The notes under the pieces: generated by a model
The model's input: the letters and a program-made list of their open reading frames with translations, nothing else
What the model was told of the DNA's origin: nothing
The model's database searches: none
DNA from: Methylococcales bacterium
Lineage (GTDB): Bacteria > Pseudomonadota > Gammaproteobacteria > Methylococcales > Methylomonadaceae
DNA length: 32,201 nucleotides
Direction of reading: 5' to 3'
NCBI GenBank assembly: GCA_023144875.1
Contig: JAGLEW010000053.1
Span: 1 to 32,201 of the forward strand
Translations under genes and position numbers: made by a program
In this document: one piece after another, positions 24,445 through 31,932 of the stretch
Layout: each line of letters opens with the position of its first letter
Position numbering within the stretch: the stretch's first letter is position 1

Positions 24445-25409
24445 AACGTTTTTCAAAAATTATCGGTACAGGTGGTTATCTGCCTGAAACCATTCGTACC
24501 AATGACGACATTTCAAAACTGGTTGATACCTCGGATGGCTGGATTTTTGAACGTACAGGAATTCGAAATCGTCATATTGCCGCCGCCGATGAAACCAGCG
24601 CTTCTATGGCTGAAATTGCGGCTAAAAAAGCAATTGAAATGGCGGGCATTGAAGCAGGTGAAATTGATTTAATTATTGTTGCCACAGGAACCCCTGATCG
24701 AGTATACCCAAGCACCGCTTGTTTATTACAGCAACGATTAGGGATTCAAAACTGTGTTGCTTTTGATATACAAGCGGCGTGTTCTGGGGCTATTTTTGCG
24801 ATGAGTATTGCCGATCAATACATCAAAAATGGCGCGGCGGATAAAGTATTGATTGTTGGTTCTGAGATTTGTTCACGATTAGTTGATTGGAACGACAGAG
24901 GAACGTGTATTTTATTTGGTGATGGTGCAGGCGCCGTTTTATTGGATTCATCGGAGGAGGCGGGTATTTTATCCACGCATATTCATTCCGATGGTGAGTA
25001 TGAAAATTTACTCTATTGTCCAAACCCACAAGCGGCGACGGATAAAAACCAAGCTGAAAAAGGCGTGATTACTATGCGTGGTAATGAGGTTTTTAAAATG
25101 GCTGTCAACACACTAGGACGTATTGTTGATGAAACCTTAACCGCGAATAACATGGAAAAAACCGATATTGATTGGCTAATTCCTCATCAAGCAAATACCC
25201 GTATTATTGCCGCTACTGCCCGAAAATTAAAAATGTCAATGGATCAGGTGATTGTGACCTTGGAAAATCAGGGAAACACTTCATCTGCTTCGGTATTATT
25301 AGCGCTTAATGAAGGCATTCGTAGCCACCAAATTCAACGCGGTCACGTTATTTTATTAGAGGCGTTTGGGGCAGGTTTTACATGGGGTTCCGCACTGATT
25401 AAATATTAG
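24441..25409 (+). CDS. fabH: Beta-ketoacyl-ACP synthase III
   Basis: Starts fatty-acid synthesis by condensing acetyl-CoA with malonyl-ACP. The 322-aa product keeps the Cys-His-Asn triad: C114 in QAACSGAIFA, H249 in IPHQAN, and N279 in ENQGNTSSAS. The C-terminal GAGFTWGSALIKY is typical. It begins with GTG inside the plsX stop (GTGA), and fabD follows 2 bp after its stop. Its position after plsX is the standard one in gammaproteobacteria. Confidence 0.97.
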   Translation: MKRFSKIIGTGGYLPETIRTNDDISKLVDTSDGWIFERTGIRNRHIAAADETSASMAEIAAKKAIEMAGIEAGEIDLIIVATGTPDRVYPSTACLLQQRLGIQNCVAFDIQAACSGAIFAMSIADQYIKNGAADKVLIVGSEICSRLVDWNDRGTCILFGDGAGAVLLDSSEEAGILSTHIHSDGEYENLLYCPNPQAATDKNQAEKGVITMRGNEVFKMAVNTLGRIVDETLTANNMEKTDIDWLIPHQANTRIIAATARKLKMSMDQVIVTLENQGNTSSASVLLALNEGIRSHQIQRGHVILLEAFGAGFTWGSALIKY

Positions 25410-25411
25410 GT

Positions 25412-26368
25412 ATGACTATGGAAAATATAAAAAGTGAATTAGCATTTGTCTTTCCTGGACAAGGCTCTCAAGCGCTAGGGATGTTAGCCGAACTAGCCAC
25501 TTCTCATTCGGTGATTAAAGAAACGTTTGAACAAGCCTCTGAAGCGTTAAAATTTGATTTATGGGCATTAACTCAGCAAGGTTCCGCTGAAGATTTAAAC
25601 CAAACCCATAATACGCAACCTGCTATGTTAGCGGCAGGTGTGGCGGTTTGGAGATTATGGGCGCAACAATCAACCATTCGTCCAATGTGGGTAGCAGGGC
25701 ATAGCTTAGGTGAATATAGTGCGCTGGTTTGTTCCAAGGCACTCAACTTTGAAGAGGCCTTAAGGCTAGTGGTTCAGCGTGGGTACTTTATGCAACAAGC
25801 GGTTCCTGCGGGTATCGGTGCGATGGCCGCTATTTTGGGTTTAAAGGATCAGCAGGTCATTGACGCCTGTGCTGAGGCAGCAAAGAGTGATATTGTTTCG
25901 GCAGTGAATTTTAATTCCCCTGGTCAAGTGGTGATTGCAGGTCATACCGCAGCGGTTGAACGTGCCATGGTGGTTGCCAAAGCATTGGGGGCAAAACGCG
26001 CTATAAAATTGCCTGTTAGTGTACCCTCTCATTGTGCTTTAATGGCACAGGCGGCTGAAAAACTTCAACGTGAGTTGGAAAAAATAACGTTTTCATCCCC
26101 CGCTATTTCGTTGATACATAATACCGACGTGCAACAACATACCACTTCACAAGCCATTCAAACAGCTTTGACAGAACAGTTATTTAAGCCTGTACGCTGG
26201 ACAGAAACCATTGATTTTATACATCAGCAACAGGTATCACAATTTGTAGAAATAGGGCCTGGTAAAGTTTTAATGGGCTTAAATAAACGTATTATCAAAG
26301 GCGCAACGCATTTAAGTGTTTTTGACCTTAAAAGTTTAGATAATGTTTTGGAGAAATTAAATGGATAA
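25412..26368 (+). CDS. fabD: Malonyl-CoA:ACP transacylase
   Basis: Transfers malonyl groups from CoA to acyl carrier protein, supplying the extender unit for fatty-acid synthesis. The 318-aa product shows FPGQGSQ near residue 14, the nucleophile S98 in GHSLGEYSAL, and the catalytic histidine in SVPSHCALM. A GxGxVLxGL-like end (IGPGKVLMGLNKRI) is also conserved. Two in-frame ATG codons are close together (25412 and 25418); I take the first. The start lies 2 bp after the fabH stop and the end overlaps fabG by 8 bp. Confidence 0.97.
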   Translation: MTMENIKSELAFVFPGQGSQALGMLAELATSHSVIKETFEQASEALKFDLWALTQQGSAEDLNQTHNTQPAMLAAGVAVWRLWAQQSTIRPMWVAGHSLGEYSALVCSKALNFEEALRLVVQRGYFMQQAVPAGIGAMAAILGLKDQQVIDACAEAAKSDIVSAVNFNSPGQVVIAGHTAAVERAMVVAKALGAKRAIKLPVSVPSHCALMAQAAEKLQRELEKITFSSPAISLIHNTDVQQHTTSQAIQTALTEQLFKPVRWTETIDFIHQQQVSQFVEIGPGKVLMGLNKRIIKGATHLSVFDLKSLDNVLEKLNG

Positions 26369-27089
26369 AAAAATAGCCTTAGTCACTGGCGCAAGTCGAG
26401 GTATTGGTCGAGCTATTGCTGAAAGATTAAGCGCCGATGGCTTTTTTGTGATTGGTACGGCGACTTCCGACCAAGGTGCCCGCGCAATTTCTGATTATTT
26501 AGCGGACAATGGACAAGGATTCACCCTTAATGTCACTGATATTGACTCTATCACTTCGGTTTTAAAAACCATTAACTGTGATTTTGGCGCACCTTGGGTG
26601 TTAGTCAATAATGCAGGTATTACGCGTGATAACTTATTAATGCGCATGAAAGAAGACGAATGGAATGATATTATTAGCACGAATTTAACCTCTGTGTTTC
26701 GGATGAGTAAAGCCGTATTACGTGGGATGATGAAAGTTAAAAGTGGTCGAATTATTCATATTTCATCGGTAGTTGGCGCGACAGGTAATGCAGGGCAAAG
26801 TAATTATGCGGCGGCAAAAGCAGGGCTGATAGGCTTTAGTAAATCCTTGGCAAAAGAAGTGGGTTCTCGCAATATTACCGTTAATACCGTTTCCCCTGGT
26901 TTTATTGATACGGACATGACGCGTGAATTAGCCGATGAACTTAAACAGGCTCTTTTAAAAGGCATTCCTTTAGGACGACTTGGTGATGCCAAAGAGATTG
27001 CCCATAGCGTGTCTTTTTTAGCATCAGAAGGTGCAAGCTATATTACGGGTGAAACATTGCATGTCAATGGTGGCCTATTTATGGCGTAA
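26361..27089 (+). CDS. fabG: 3-oxoacyl-ACP reductase
   Basis: NADPH-dependent reductase for the first reduction step of each fatty-acid elongation round. The 242-aa short-chain dehydrogenase has the cofactor motif TGASRGIG (9-16), NNAG (83-86), and the catalytic S136, Y149 and K153; these match E. coli S138, Y151 and K155 with a shift of two. The start overlaps the fabD end by 8 bp. A hairpin and a separate promoter occupy the 144 bp before acpP, so acpP can be expressed more strongly than fabG. Confidence 0.97.
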   Translation: MDKKIALVTGASRGIGRAIAERLSADGFFVIGTATSDQGARAISDYLADNGQGFTLNVTDIDSITSVLKTINCDFGAPWVLVNNAGITRDNLLMRMKEDEWNDIISTNLTSVFRMSKAVLRGMMKVKSGRIIHISSVVGATGNAGQSNYAAAKAGLIGFSKSLAKEVGSRNITVNTVSPGFIDTDMTRELADELKQALLKGIPLGRLGDAKEIAHSVSFLASEGASYITGETLHVNGGLFMA

Positions 27090-27127
27090 AGCTGTGACTT
27101 TATTATATTATCAAGTATAATTCCCCC

Positions 27128-27159
27128 GCCATTAGGTATGCGCTGATGGCAAGGTTTTT
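27128..27159 (+). terminator. Possible attenuating hairpin between fabG and acpP
   Basis: GCCATTAG pairs with CTGATGGC (one G-T pair) around a 7-nt loop, and AAGGTTTTT follows. The T-run is displaced 4 nt from the stem, so termination may be partial. Partial termination here would set acpP apart from the upstream genes. Confidence 0.4.
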
Positions 27160-27172
27160 AATTTAAGAGACC

Positions 27173-27200
27173 TGTAAATTTTTAATTAAGTGTCTATAAT
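27173..27200 (+). promoter_or_regulatory. Likely acpP promoter
   Basis: TGTAAA at 27173-27178 and a perfect TATAAT at 27195-27200 are separated by 16 bp. Initiation would fall near 27207, giving a leader of about 27 nt with a good Shine-Dalgarno sequence (GAGGAAA). A private strong promoter for acpP is known in E. coli and fits the high abundance of ACP. Confidence 0.55.
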
Positions 27201-27233
27201 AACCAATACTTATCGTGATCGAGGAAAATAAAA

Positions 27234-27473
27234 ATGAGTGATATTCAAGAGAGAGTAATAAAAATTGTATCTGAGCAATTAGGCGTTAAAACAGAAGAAG
27301 TTTCGAGTGATTCTTCCTTTGTTGATGATCTTGGTGCCGATTCTTTAGATACTGTCGAATTAGTTATGGCGCTTGAAGAAGAATTTGAAACAGAAATTCC
27401 AGATGAAGAAGCGGAAAAAATTACGACCGTTAAACTTGCTGTTGAATATATCAATGCAAACACCTCAAGCTAA
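27234..27473 (+). CDS. acpP: Acyl carrier protein
   Basis: Carries growing acyl chains on a phosphopantetheine arm for fatty-acid, phospholipid and lipid A synthesis. The 79-aa acidic product has the four-helix ACP plan with the modified serine S37 in GADSLDTVELVMALEEEF. It starts with a strong Shine-Dalgarno sequence (GAGGAAA) 7 bp upstream. It lies between fabG and fabF, the classic order, with its own likely promoter. LpxB precursors also depend on acyl-ACP, which ties this locus to the LPS genes of the window. Confidence 0.98.
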   Translation: MSDIQERVIKIVSEQLGVKTEEVSSDSSFVDDLGADSLDTVELVMALEEEFETEIPDEEAEKITTVKLAVEYINANTSS

Positions 27474-27534
27474 GAAAGACGAAAATACATTGTTTTTATC
27501 TTTTCCTTCCTATTAAACGTTCAAGGCTGATCTT

Positions 27535-28779
27535 TTGAATACTCGTCGAGTTGTTATAACAGGACTAGGTGCTATCACACCTTTAGCAAATACCGTTCAG
27601 GAAACGTGGGATGGTATTGTGAATGGTAAAAGTGGAATTAGCGCCATTGATTCTTTTGATATTTCATCGTTTGCCACAACCTTCGGGGGTGTCATTCGAA
27701 ATTTTGATATTGGTCAATATATTGCCGTTAAAGATGCAAAACGAATGGATGGCTTTATTCATTATGGTATTGCCGCAGGCTGTCAAGCGATAGATGATTC
27801 AGGCATTGAAGTAACAGAGGAAAACGCTGAGCGTATTGGCGTAGCCATTGGTTCGGGTATTGGGGGTATAACAGGCATTGAAGAATGTTATGCGACTTAT
27901 GACAAAAAAGGGCCAAAGCGAATTTCGCCCTTTTTTGTTCCTGGTAATATCATTAATATGATTTCAGGTAACCTCTCCATAAAATATGGTTTAAAAGGGC
28001 CTAATTTTGCCATTGTAACGGCTTGTAGCACAGGAACACATAATATTGGTGATGCGTCACGGCTTATAAAATATGGGGATGCCGATGTCATGGTTGCAGG
28101 GGGTGCTGAACGTTGTACAACCTCCCCGACCGCAATGGGTGGCTTTTCATCCGCTAGAGCTTTATCACGGCGTAATGATGACCCCCAAGCTGCGAGTCGT
28201 CCTTGGGATCGAGATCGTGATGGTTTTGTATTAAGCGATGGCGCTGGTGTTATGGTTTTAGAAGAACTGGAACACGCAAAAGCACGCGGCGCTAAAATTT
28301 ATGCTGAAATTGTAGGCTACGGTATGAGTGGTGATGCATTTCACATGACTTCACCTTCTGTTGGTGGTGAAGGTGCGGCACGTTGTATGCGTAATGCGCT
28401 ACGAGATGCGCATATGAATGTTGAAGAAATTGATTATATTAATGCGCATGGAACGTCCACGCCTGCAGGTGATCTTGGCGAAACCCAAGCGATGAAAGCC
28501 GCTTTGGGTGATCATGCGTATAAAATAGCCGTAAGTTCAACGAAATCAATGATTGGGCATTTACTGGGAGCGGCAGGTGGTATTGAAGCCATCTTAACTG
28601 CACTGAGTCTTAAACATCAAATAGCTCCCCCGACCATCAATCTTGAAAATCAAGACCCTGAGTGCGATTTAGATTTTGTAGCCAATACTGCTCGTGATCT
28701 AAAAATGGAAGCGGCAATTTCAAACTCTTTTGGCTTTGGTGGCACCAATGGCTCATTAGTTTTGAAGCGTTATTTATAG
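27535..28779 (+). CDS. fabF: Beta-ketoacyl-ACP synthase II
   Basis: Elongating condensing enzyme of type II fatty-acid synthesis, important for long and unsaturated chains. The 414-aa product keeps the Cys-His-His triad: C164 in TACSTGTHNIGDA, H305 in NAHGTSTPAGD, and H342 in MIGHLLGAAGG. It ends with SNSFGFGGTNGSLVLKRY, also conserved. The start codon is TTG at 27535. This is supported by the family N-terminus MNTRRVVITGLGAITP and by AAGG about 8 bp upstream; the next in-frame ATG is at residue 71. A weak start codon here, next to the strongly initiated acpP, would lower FabF relative to ACP. It converges with the DHH gene, leaving 3 bp between stop codons. Confidence 0.97.
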   Translation: MNTRRVVITGLGAITPLANTVQETWDGIVNGKSGISAIDSFDISSFATTFGGVIRNFDIGQYIAVKDAKRMDGFIHYGIAAGCQAIDDSGIEVTEENAERIGVAIGSGIGGITGIEECYATYDKKGPKRISPFFVPGNIINMISGNLSIKYGLKGPNFAIVTACSTGTHNIGDASRLIKYGDADVMVAGGAERCTTSPTAMGGFSSARALSRRNDDPQAASRPWDRDRDGFVLSDGAGVMVLEELEHAKARGAKIYAEIVGYGMSGDAFHMTSPSVGGEGAARCMRNALRDAHMNVEEIDYINAHGTSTPAGDLGETQAMKAALGDHAYKIAVSSTKSMIGHLLGAAGGIEAILTALSLKHQIAPPTINLENQDPECDLDFVANTARDLKMEAAISNSFGFGGTNGSLVLKRYL

Positions 28780-28782
28780 CTT

Positions 28783-29742
28783 CTACTGATATTTATCTTT
28801 AAAGCGCTGTATAAATAAAGACCGTTCAGTTTTTTTCAGGTGATTGATTCCCGCCGCACTTTTTCGTCCACCACCCGTCGAGAACGAACTGCACAACTCA
28901 TCAGCCCCTCGTTTATTATTTAATGGCGACCTTACACTGACTTGATAAGCATTATTTTTTACACTAAAGCTCAAGATAGCATGTGCACGATCTGGAAATT
29001 TATTCGCTAATTGATTAGCAAATACACCATTTACCCGTCTTGCCCACGCCATATCAGGAAATTCATAAACGGCAATCTTGTCATTGCAATAATCCACTAA
29101 AATTTCAGATGCAGATACCATATCCGCCTCATAAGCCGTGAGTAGCTGCTGATATAAGGTGGGGTTTTTTTCTATAAATTGAAAAGGCGATTCATAAGCA
29201 GAAAGTTTTTTATATAAAACATCAGGTGCAATGTGCAAATCTTCAATGGACTGACCGTAAGCATTGTAATTAATACAAATTCCTAATATTTTTAACTGCT
29301 CCAGTTCACGATCATTCAAACAAAAACCTGTCACTGCCTTAATAACTGTCTGGTTCATATTATCACCAAAAGCACCCACAACCCCCCATTGGTAAAAAGC
29401 ACCCTCTAAAAACTCATTCATTAAAAGACTTGTGCAGACATTGCTATCCATGTTGATTAACGTTTTAAGTTTAGGGTGTTTAGGAATTGTTGTTATCAAA
29501 TGATGATCGACATAAAAAATATCAACTCCTTGTGCCAATAATCGGATGACATCGTGATTATTTTTTGCCAGTGATATATCTAAAACGGTTATTTTATCGT
29601 CTTTTTCGGCATTTACTTTTGATAATAAATTAATATCTCGCTTTACACCTGTGATGAGTATCGATTTACAAGGTATTGCAAAACGTAATTGTAAAAGAGC
29701 ACAAATGCCATCCGCATCGCCATTAAAAACATCAATTTGCAT
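28783..29742 (-). CDS. DHH/DHHA1-family phosphoesterase
   Basis: Stand-alone member of the DHH superfamily, 319 aa, expected to hydrolyse phosphodiester or phosphoanhydride bonds with divalent metals. Motif I is FNGDADGICAL (D9, D11), motif II has D55 in VLDIS, motif III is VDHH (79-81), and GDN at 126-128 supplies another aspartate. The DHHA1 substrate-binding domain ends with STGGGRKSAAGI (288-299), the glycine-rich signature. There are no RecJ-type extra domains, CBS or GGDEF domains. Its size recalls oligoribonuclease or nucleotide-phosphatase members such as NrnA-like proteins, but I cannot assign the substrate. No operon partner: a terminator separates it from the upstream peptide gene. 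Confidence 0.86.
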   Translation of the reverse strand: MQIDVFNGDADGICALLQLRFAIPCKSILITGVKRDINLLSKVNAEKDDKITVLDISLAKNNHDVIRLLAQGVDIFYVDHHLITTIPKHPKLKTLINMDSNVCTSLLMNEFLEGAFYQWGVVGAFGDNMNQTVIKAVTGFCLNDRELEQLKILGICINYNAYGQSIEDLHIAPDVLYKKLSAYESPFQFIEKNPTLYQQLLTAYEADMVSASEILVDYCNDKIAVYEFPDMAWARRVNGVFANQLANKFPDRAHAILSFSVKNNAYQVSVRSPLNNKRGADELCSSFSTGGGRKSAAGINHLKKTERSLFIQRFKDKYQ

Positions 29743-29762
29743 TATTTAAAAACCATTTAATT

Positions 29763-29799
29763 AAAAAAACCCCAAAGGTTATTATAACCTTTGAGGTTT
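29763..29799 (-). terminator. Strong rho-independent terminator after the HvfA-like gene
   Basis: The reverse strand forms a 15- to 16-bp stem beginning AAACCTCAAAGGTTA, with one G-T pair and a tiny loop, and runs into seven T residues. It closes the small peptide gene as a monocistronic unit and isolates the DHH gene. Confidence 0.88.
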
Positions 29800-29835
29800 A
29801 TCTTATGTTACGTGAATCAATAACTTTTTAATAAA

Positions 29836-30132
29836 TTATTTCTTCTTACCACCACATTTTCCTTCGCCCATTTTAGAGCCACATTTTCCTTCTTTAGGCA
29901 TTTTATCTTTTTTAGCACCACATTTTCCTTCACCACAAGATCCTTCTTTTTTATCTTTTTTGGTATCAGCTTCTGCTAACTGCATATAACCTGTTGAAAG
30001 ATCCGTCATTTCAAAAGGGTTGGCAACACTTGGTGTTATTGTCACGTCTGCCTGAGCACTAGTCGCTGCTAAACCTGATAATAAAGTGGTTGCACCTAAT
30101 GCAATTTTTAAAGATGTTTTAACTGTTTTCAT
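29836..30132 (-). CDS. HvfA/bufferin-like RiPP metallophore precursor with EGKCG repeats
   Basis: Small secreted peptide of 98 aa. Residues 1-28 are a signal peptide ending SAQA-D. A leader-like middle follows with NPFEMTDLSTGYMQLAEAD (39-57), and then a Lys/Gly-rich core with four EGxCG motifs: EGSCG at 63-67, and EGKCG at 68-72, 81-85 and 90-94. All four cysteines (66, 71, 84, 93) sit in these motifs. In the Haemophilus HvfA and Caulobacter bufferin systems, the cysteines of EGKCG motifs are converted to thiooxazole or oxazolone-thioamide groups by a DUF692 (MNIO) enzyme with a partner protein, and the products bind copper. That function is inferred here by similarity. No modification genes are in the window. 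The start has no clear Shine-Dalgarno sequence; a long dyad lies 40-72 bp upstream. Confidence 0.82.
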   Translation of the reverse strand: MKTVKTSLKIALGATTLLSGLAATSAQADVTITPSVANPFEMTDLSTGYMQLAEADTKKDKKEGSCGEGKCGAKKDKMPKEGKCGSKMGEGKCGGKKK

Positions 30133-30171
30133 AAATAATTAAGTTTTTAATTAATAAAATAGAGGGTATAA

Positions 30172-30203
30172 ACGTATATAAATAAGTCTTATTTCATATA
30201 CGT
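30172..30203 (-). promoter_or_regulatory. Long dyad symmetry upstream of the HvfA-like gene
   Basis: ACGTATATAAATAAG and CTTATTTCATATACGT are inverted copies separated by one base, with a single-base bulge. The short spacer favours a DNA operator for a dimeric regulator over an RNA hairpin. A TTGAAC on the reverse strand about 15 bp upstream could be a -35, which would put the dyad over the -10 and start site. Confidence 0.5.
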
Positions 30204-30364
30204 ATAATAATTAATGGTTCAAATTTATAAACAAATTTCTTAAAAAATTTGAAGCTATATAGTAACCTTTTAAAAAAAAGGATGCAATTTAAATTAGTAT
30301 TAATAATTTTTTAAAGTATATCCTTATAATGACTGAATTTATTGAATTATAAAAATTATTGAAG

Positions 30365-30416
30365 GTATCACCCGTAAAAATATTTGCGGCTTTAGCATAA
30401 AAACAACAAGTGATAC
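30365..30416. repeat. Inverted repeat GTATCAC / GTGATAC, possible mobile-element remnant
   Basis: Seven-bp perfect inverted copies lie 38 bp apart, each next to a CCGT or ACGG tetramer (GTATCACCCGT on the left, GTGATACGGG on the right). The inner sequence is too short for a transposase gene. It could be an operator pair or the relic of a small element. Confidence 0.3.
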
Positions 30417-30463
30417 GGGAATGACTGCTATCTTATAAAGTAGGGATTTTGAAAGCGATATCT

Positions 30464-30472
30464 TGTTATAAT
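30464..30472 (+). promoter_or_regulatory. Possible extended -10 promoter for the vWA-OmpA gene
   Basis: TGTTATAAT fits the extended -10 form TGnTATAAT. The upstream TTGAAA is only 12 bp away and cannot serve as a normal -35. If used, it gives a leader of about 230 nt that includes the palindrome and hairpins listed below. Confidence 0.4.
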
Positions 30473-30520
30473 CACCGTTCATGACAATTAGATATATTTT
30501 CAATCCGAAGATATTTTGAA

Positions 30521-30553
30521 GAGTTTAAACTCATTGTCTCTAAAAAGAGACAA
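30521..30553 (+). promoter_or_regulatory. Palindrome plus hairpin in the vWA-OmpA leader
   Basis: GAGTTTAAACTC (30521-30532) is a perfect 12-bp palindrome. It is followed one base later by TTGTCTCT-AAAA-AGAGACAA (30534-30553), an 8-bp hairpin with a 4-nt loop. No T-run follows. A regulator site or leader structure is possible. Confidence 0.4.
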
Positions 30554-30667
30554 CACTAAAGTACGTTAGTCGTTATTTAAAACGCCTAGACAAAGGGTTT
30601 GTTACTGGAAAATCACTTTAAACTCATGACTAAATGTGTTTATTCTCTTAACTTTTCATAGTAAATG

Positions 30668-30689
30668 CTAAGTTATTTTATTAACTTAG
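30668..30689 (+). promoter_or_regulatory. Hairpin just before the vWA-OmpA ribosome-binding site
   Basis: CTAAGTTA pairs with TAACTTAG around TTTTAT. It ends about 10 bp before the Shine-Dalgarno sequence AAGGA of the gene and could influence ribosome access or message stability. Confidence 0.4.
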
Positions 30690-30711
30690 ACTAAAAAATA
30701 AGGAAAACTTG

Positions 30712-31908
30712 ATGAAAAAATCATTATTATTTACGGCAATTGTTGCCACTGCCATTGTGTCAGGGTGTGCTACGCAACCTAGAGGAAGTTTTGAAACCTT
30801 TCAAGCAAAAGATTTAAACCCATTGGTTCAATCACAAGAACTTCAGCAAAAAACGAATAACTTTTTTGTTATTCACGATTCATCAGGTTCTATGACTGAA
30901 CCTTATGTTGATGGGGCTTTAGTGGCAAATCCAACCACAATAAAATTAGAAATTGAAAAAGAATTACTAAGTCGAATGAATAAAACCATTCCAAATATTA
31001 CTTTAAACTCAGGACTTCGTAGTTTTGGTTTTGGAAACTGTGTGGGATTAAATACCAAACTAAATCAAGCCTCCACCTCTTATTCTCAATCGACTTTTAA
31101 TTCGGCGATTGAATCGTTAGCCTGTGGGAGTGGTGGCTCGCCCATGCATACATCAATTAATTTAGCCCAAAAAGATATTGAAGCTAATTCAGGCACAACC
31201 GCACTCATTATATTAAGTGATGGTTTCGAAATGGATGCTTCACCTTATCCTGCCGCTAAAGCCTTAAAAGCGCGTTATGGTGACAATCTTTGTATCTATA
31301 CCGTTTGGGTTGGTAATCAAAAAGATATTGAAGGTCGCCGTACTTTATTAGACTTATCAAATGTTGGTGGCTGTGGTTTTAGCACGACCATTACAGATAT
31401 TAGTTCATCGGCAGGGATGGGAAATTTTGTTGAAAAAGTATTTTTTAAACGCGGAGCGCCTGCAGCAATTGCTGCAATTGCAGAAGGCGATGCGGATAAA
31501 GATGGTGTTTTAGACAGTCAAGATAAGTGCCCAGGAACGCCTATCGGTGCGAAAGTTAATGCACGAGGATGTTGGGAACTTAAAGGACTTAATTTTGATA
31601 CCAATCAATCAAACATTAAAACCAGATACTTTCATTTATTAAACGAAGCAGCAGTGGTCTTAAAAAGAAACCCAGGTTTAACCATTGAAGTTCAAGGGCA
31701 TACAGATAGTGTCGGGTCTGACAACTATAATTTACGCCTATCGGAGCGTCGTGCGAATGCAGTGAAAAATTATTTACGCAAACAAGCCAATGGTAACGCC
31801 TCTTTAAGATCGCGTGGTTATGGTGAAGCCCGACCTGTTGCAAACAATGCGACTGAGAGCGGCCGTGCACAAAACCGTCGTGTACAATTAGATGTGGTTA
31901 GACGATAA
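30712..31908 (+). CDS. Outer-membrane lipoprotein with vWA, TSP3-type and OmpA domains
   Basis: A 398-aa predicted lipoprotein. The signal peptide ends in the lipobox VSGC, with C19 as the lipidation site; the +2 residue is Ala, consistent with outer-membrane sorting. Residues about 50-245 form a von Willebrand A-like domain with the MIDAS start DSSGS (56-60), a threonine in the TSINLAQ region and ILSDGFEMD (167-175). A calcium-type repeat DADKDGVLDSQDKCPGTP (260-277) leads into an OmpA C-terminal domain (about 291-398) with GHTDSVGSDNYNLRLSERRA, the peptidoglycan-binding signature. It probably anchors the outer membrane to the wall and presents a metal-dependent binding domain, whose ligand is unknown. 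I use the ATG at 30712, with AAGGAAAA upstream; a TTG one codon earlier is less likely. A terminator follows. Confidence 0.9.
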   Translation: MKKSLLFTAIVATAIVSGCATQPRGSFETFQAKDLNPLVQSQELQQKTNNFFVIHDSSGSMTEPYVDGALVANPTTIKLEIEKELLSRMNKTIPNITLNSGLRSFGFGNCVGLNTKLNQASTSYSQSTFNSAIESLACGSGGSPMHTSINLAQKDIEANSGTTALIILSDGFEMDASPYPAAKALKARYGDNLCIYTVWVGNQKDIEGRRTLLDLSNVGGCGFSTTITDISSSAGMGNFVEKVFFKRGAPAAIAAIAEGDADKDGVLDSQDKCPGTPIGAKVNARGCWELKGLNFDTNQSNIKTRYFHLLNEAAVVLKRNPGLTIEVQGHTDSVGSDNYNLRLSERRANAVKNYLRKQANGNASLRSRGYGEARPVANNATESGRAQNRRVQLDVVRR

Positions 31909-31932
31909 ACCAACGTTTAATTTTATTTAAGA

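Larger units (their letters stand above)
30133..30711. other. 579-bp AT-rich spacer without a gene, rich in inverted repeats
   Basis: Divergent spacer between the HvfA-like and vWA-OmpA genes. I find no convincing open frame or RNA gene. It holds several inverted repeats: 30172-30203; TTCAAATTT/AAATTTGAA at 30218-30226 and 30245-30253; GTATCAC/GTGATAC at 30365-30371 and 30410-30416; a palindrome at 30521-30532 with a hairpin at 30534-30553; and CTAAGTTA/TAACTTAG at 30668-30689. Some AT-only pairings may be chance. Confidence 0.6.

Noticed and set aside
30218..30253. Nested AT-only inverted repeats as a riboswitch
   Set aside because: The pairing is A/T only in an AT-rich spacer and matches no known riboswitch; chance is likely.
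30449..30472. TTGAAA and TATAAT as a classical promoter
   Set aside because: The spacer is only 12 bp. The extended -10 alone is a better reading.
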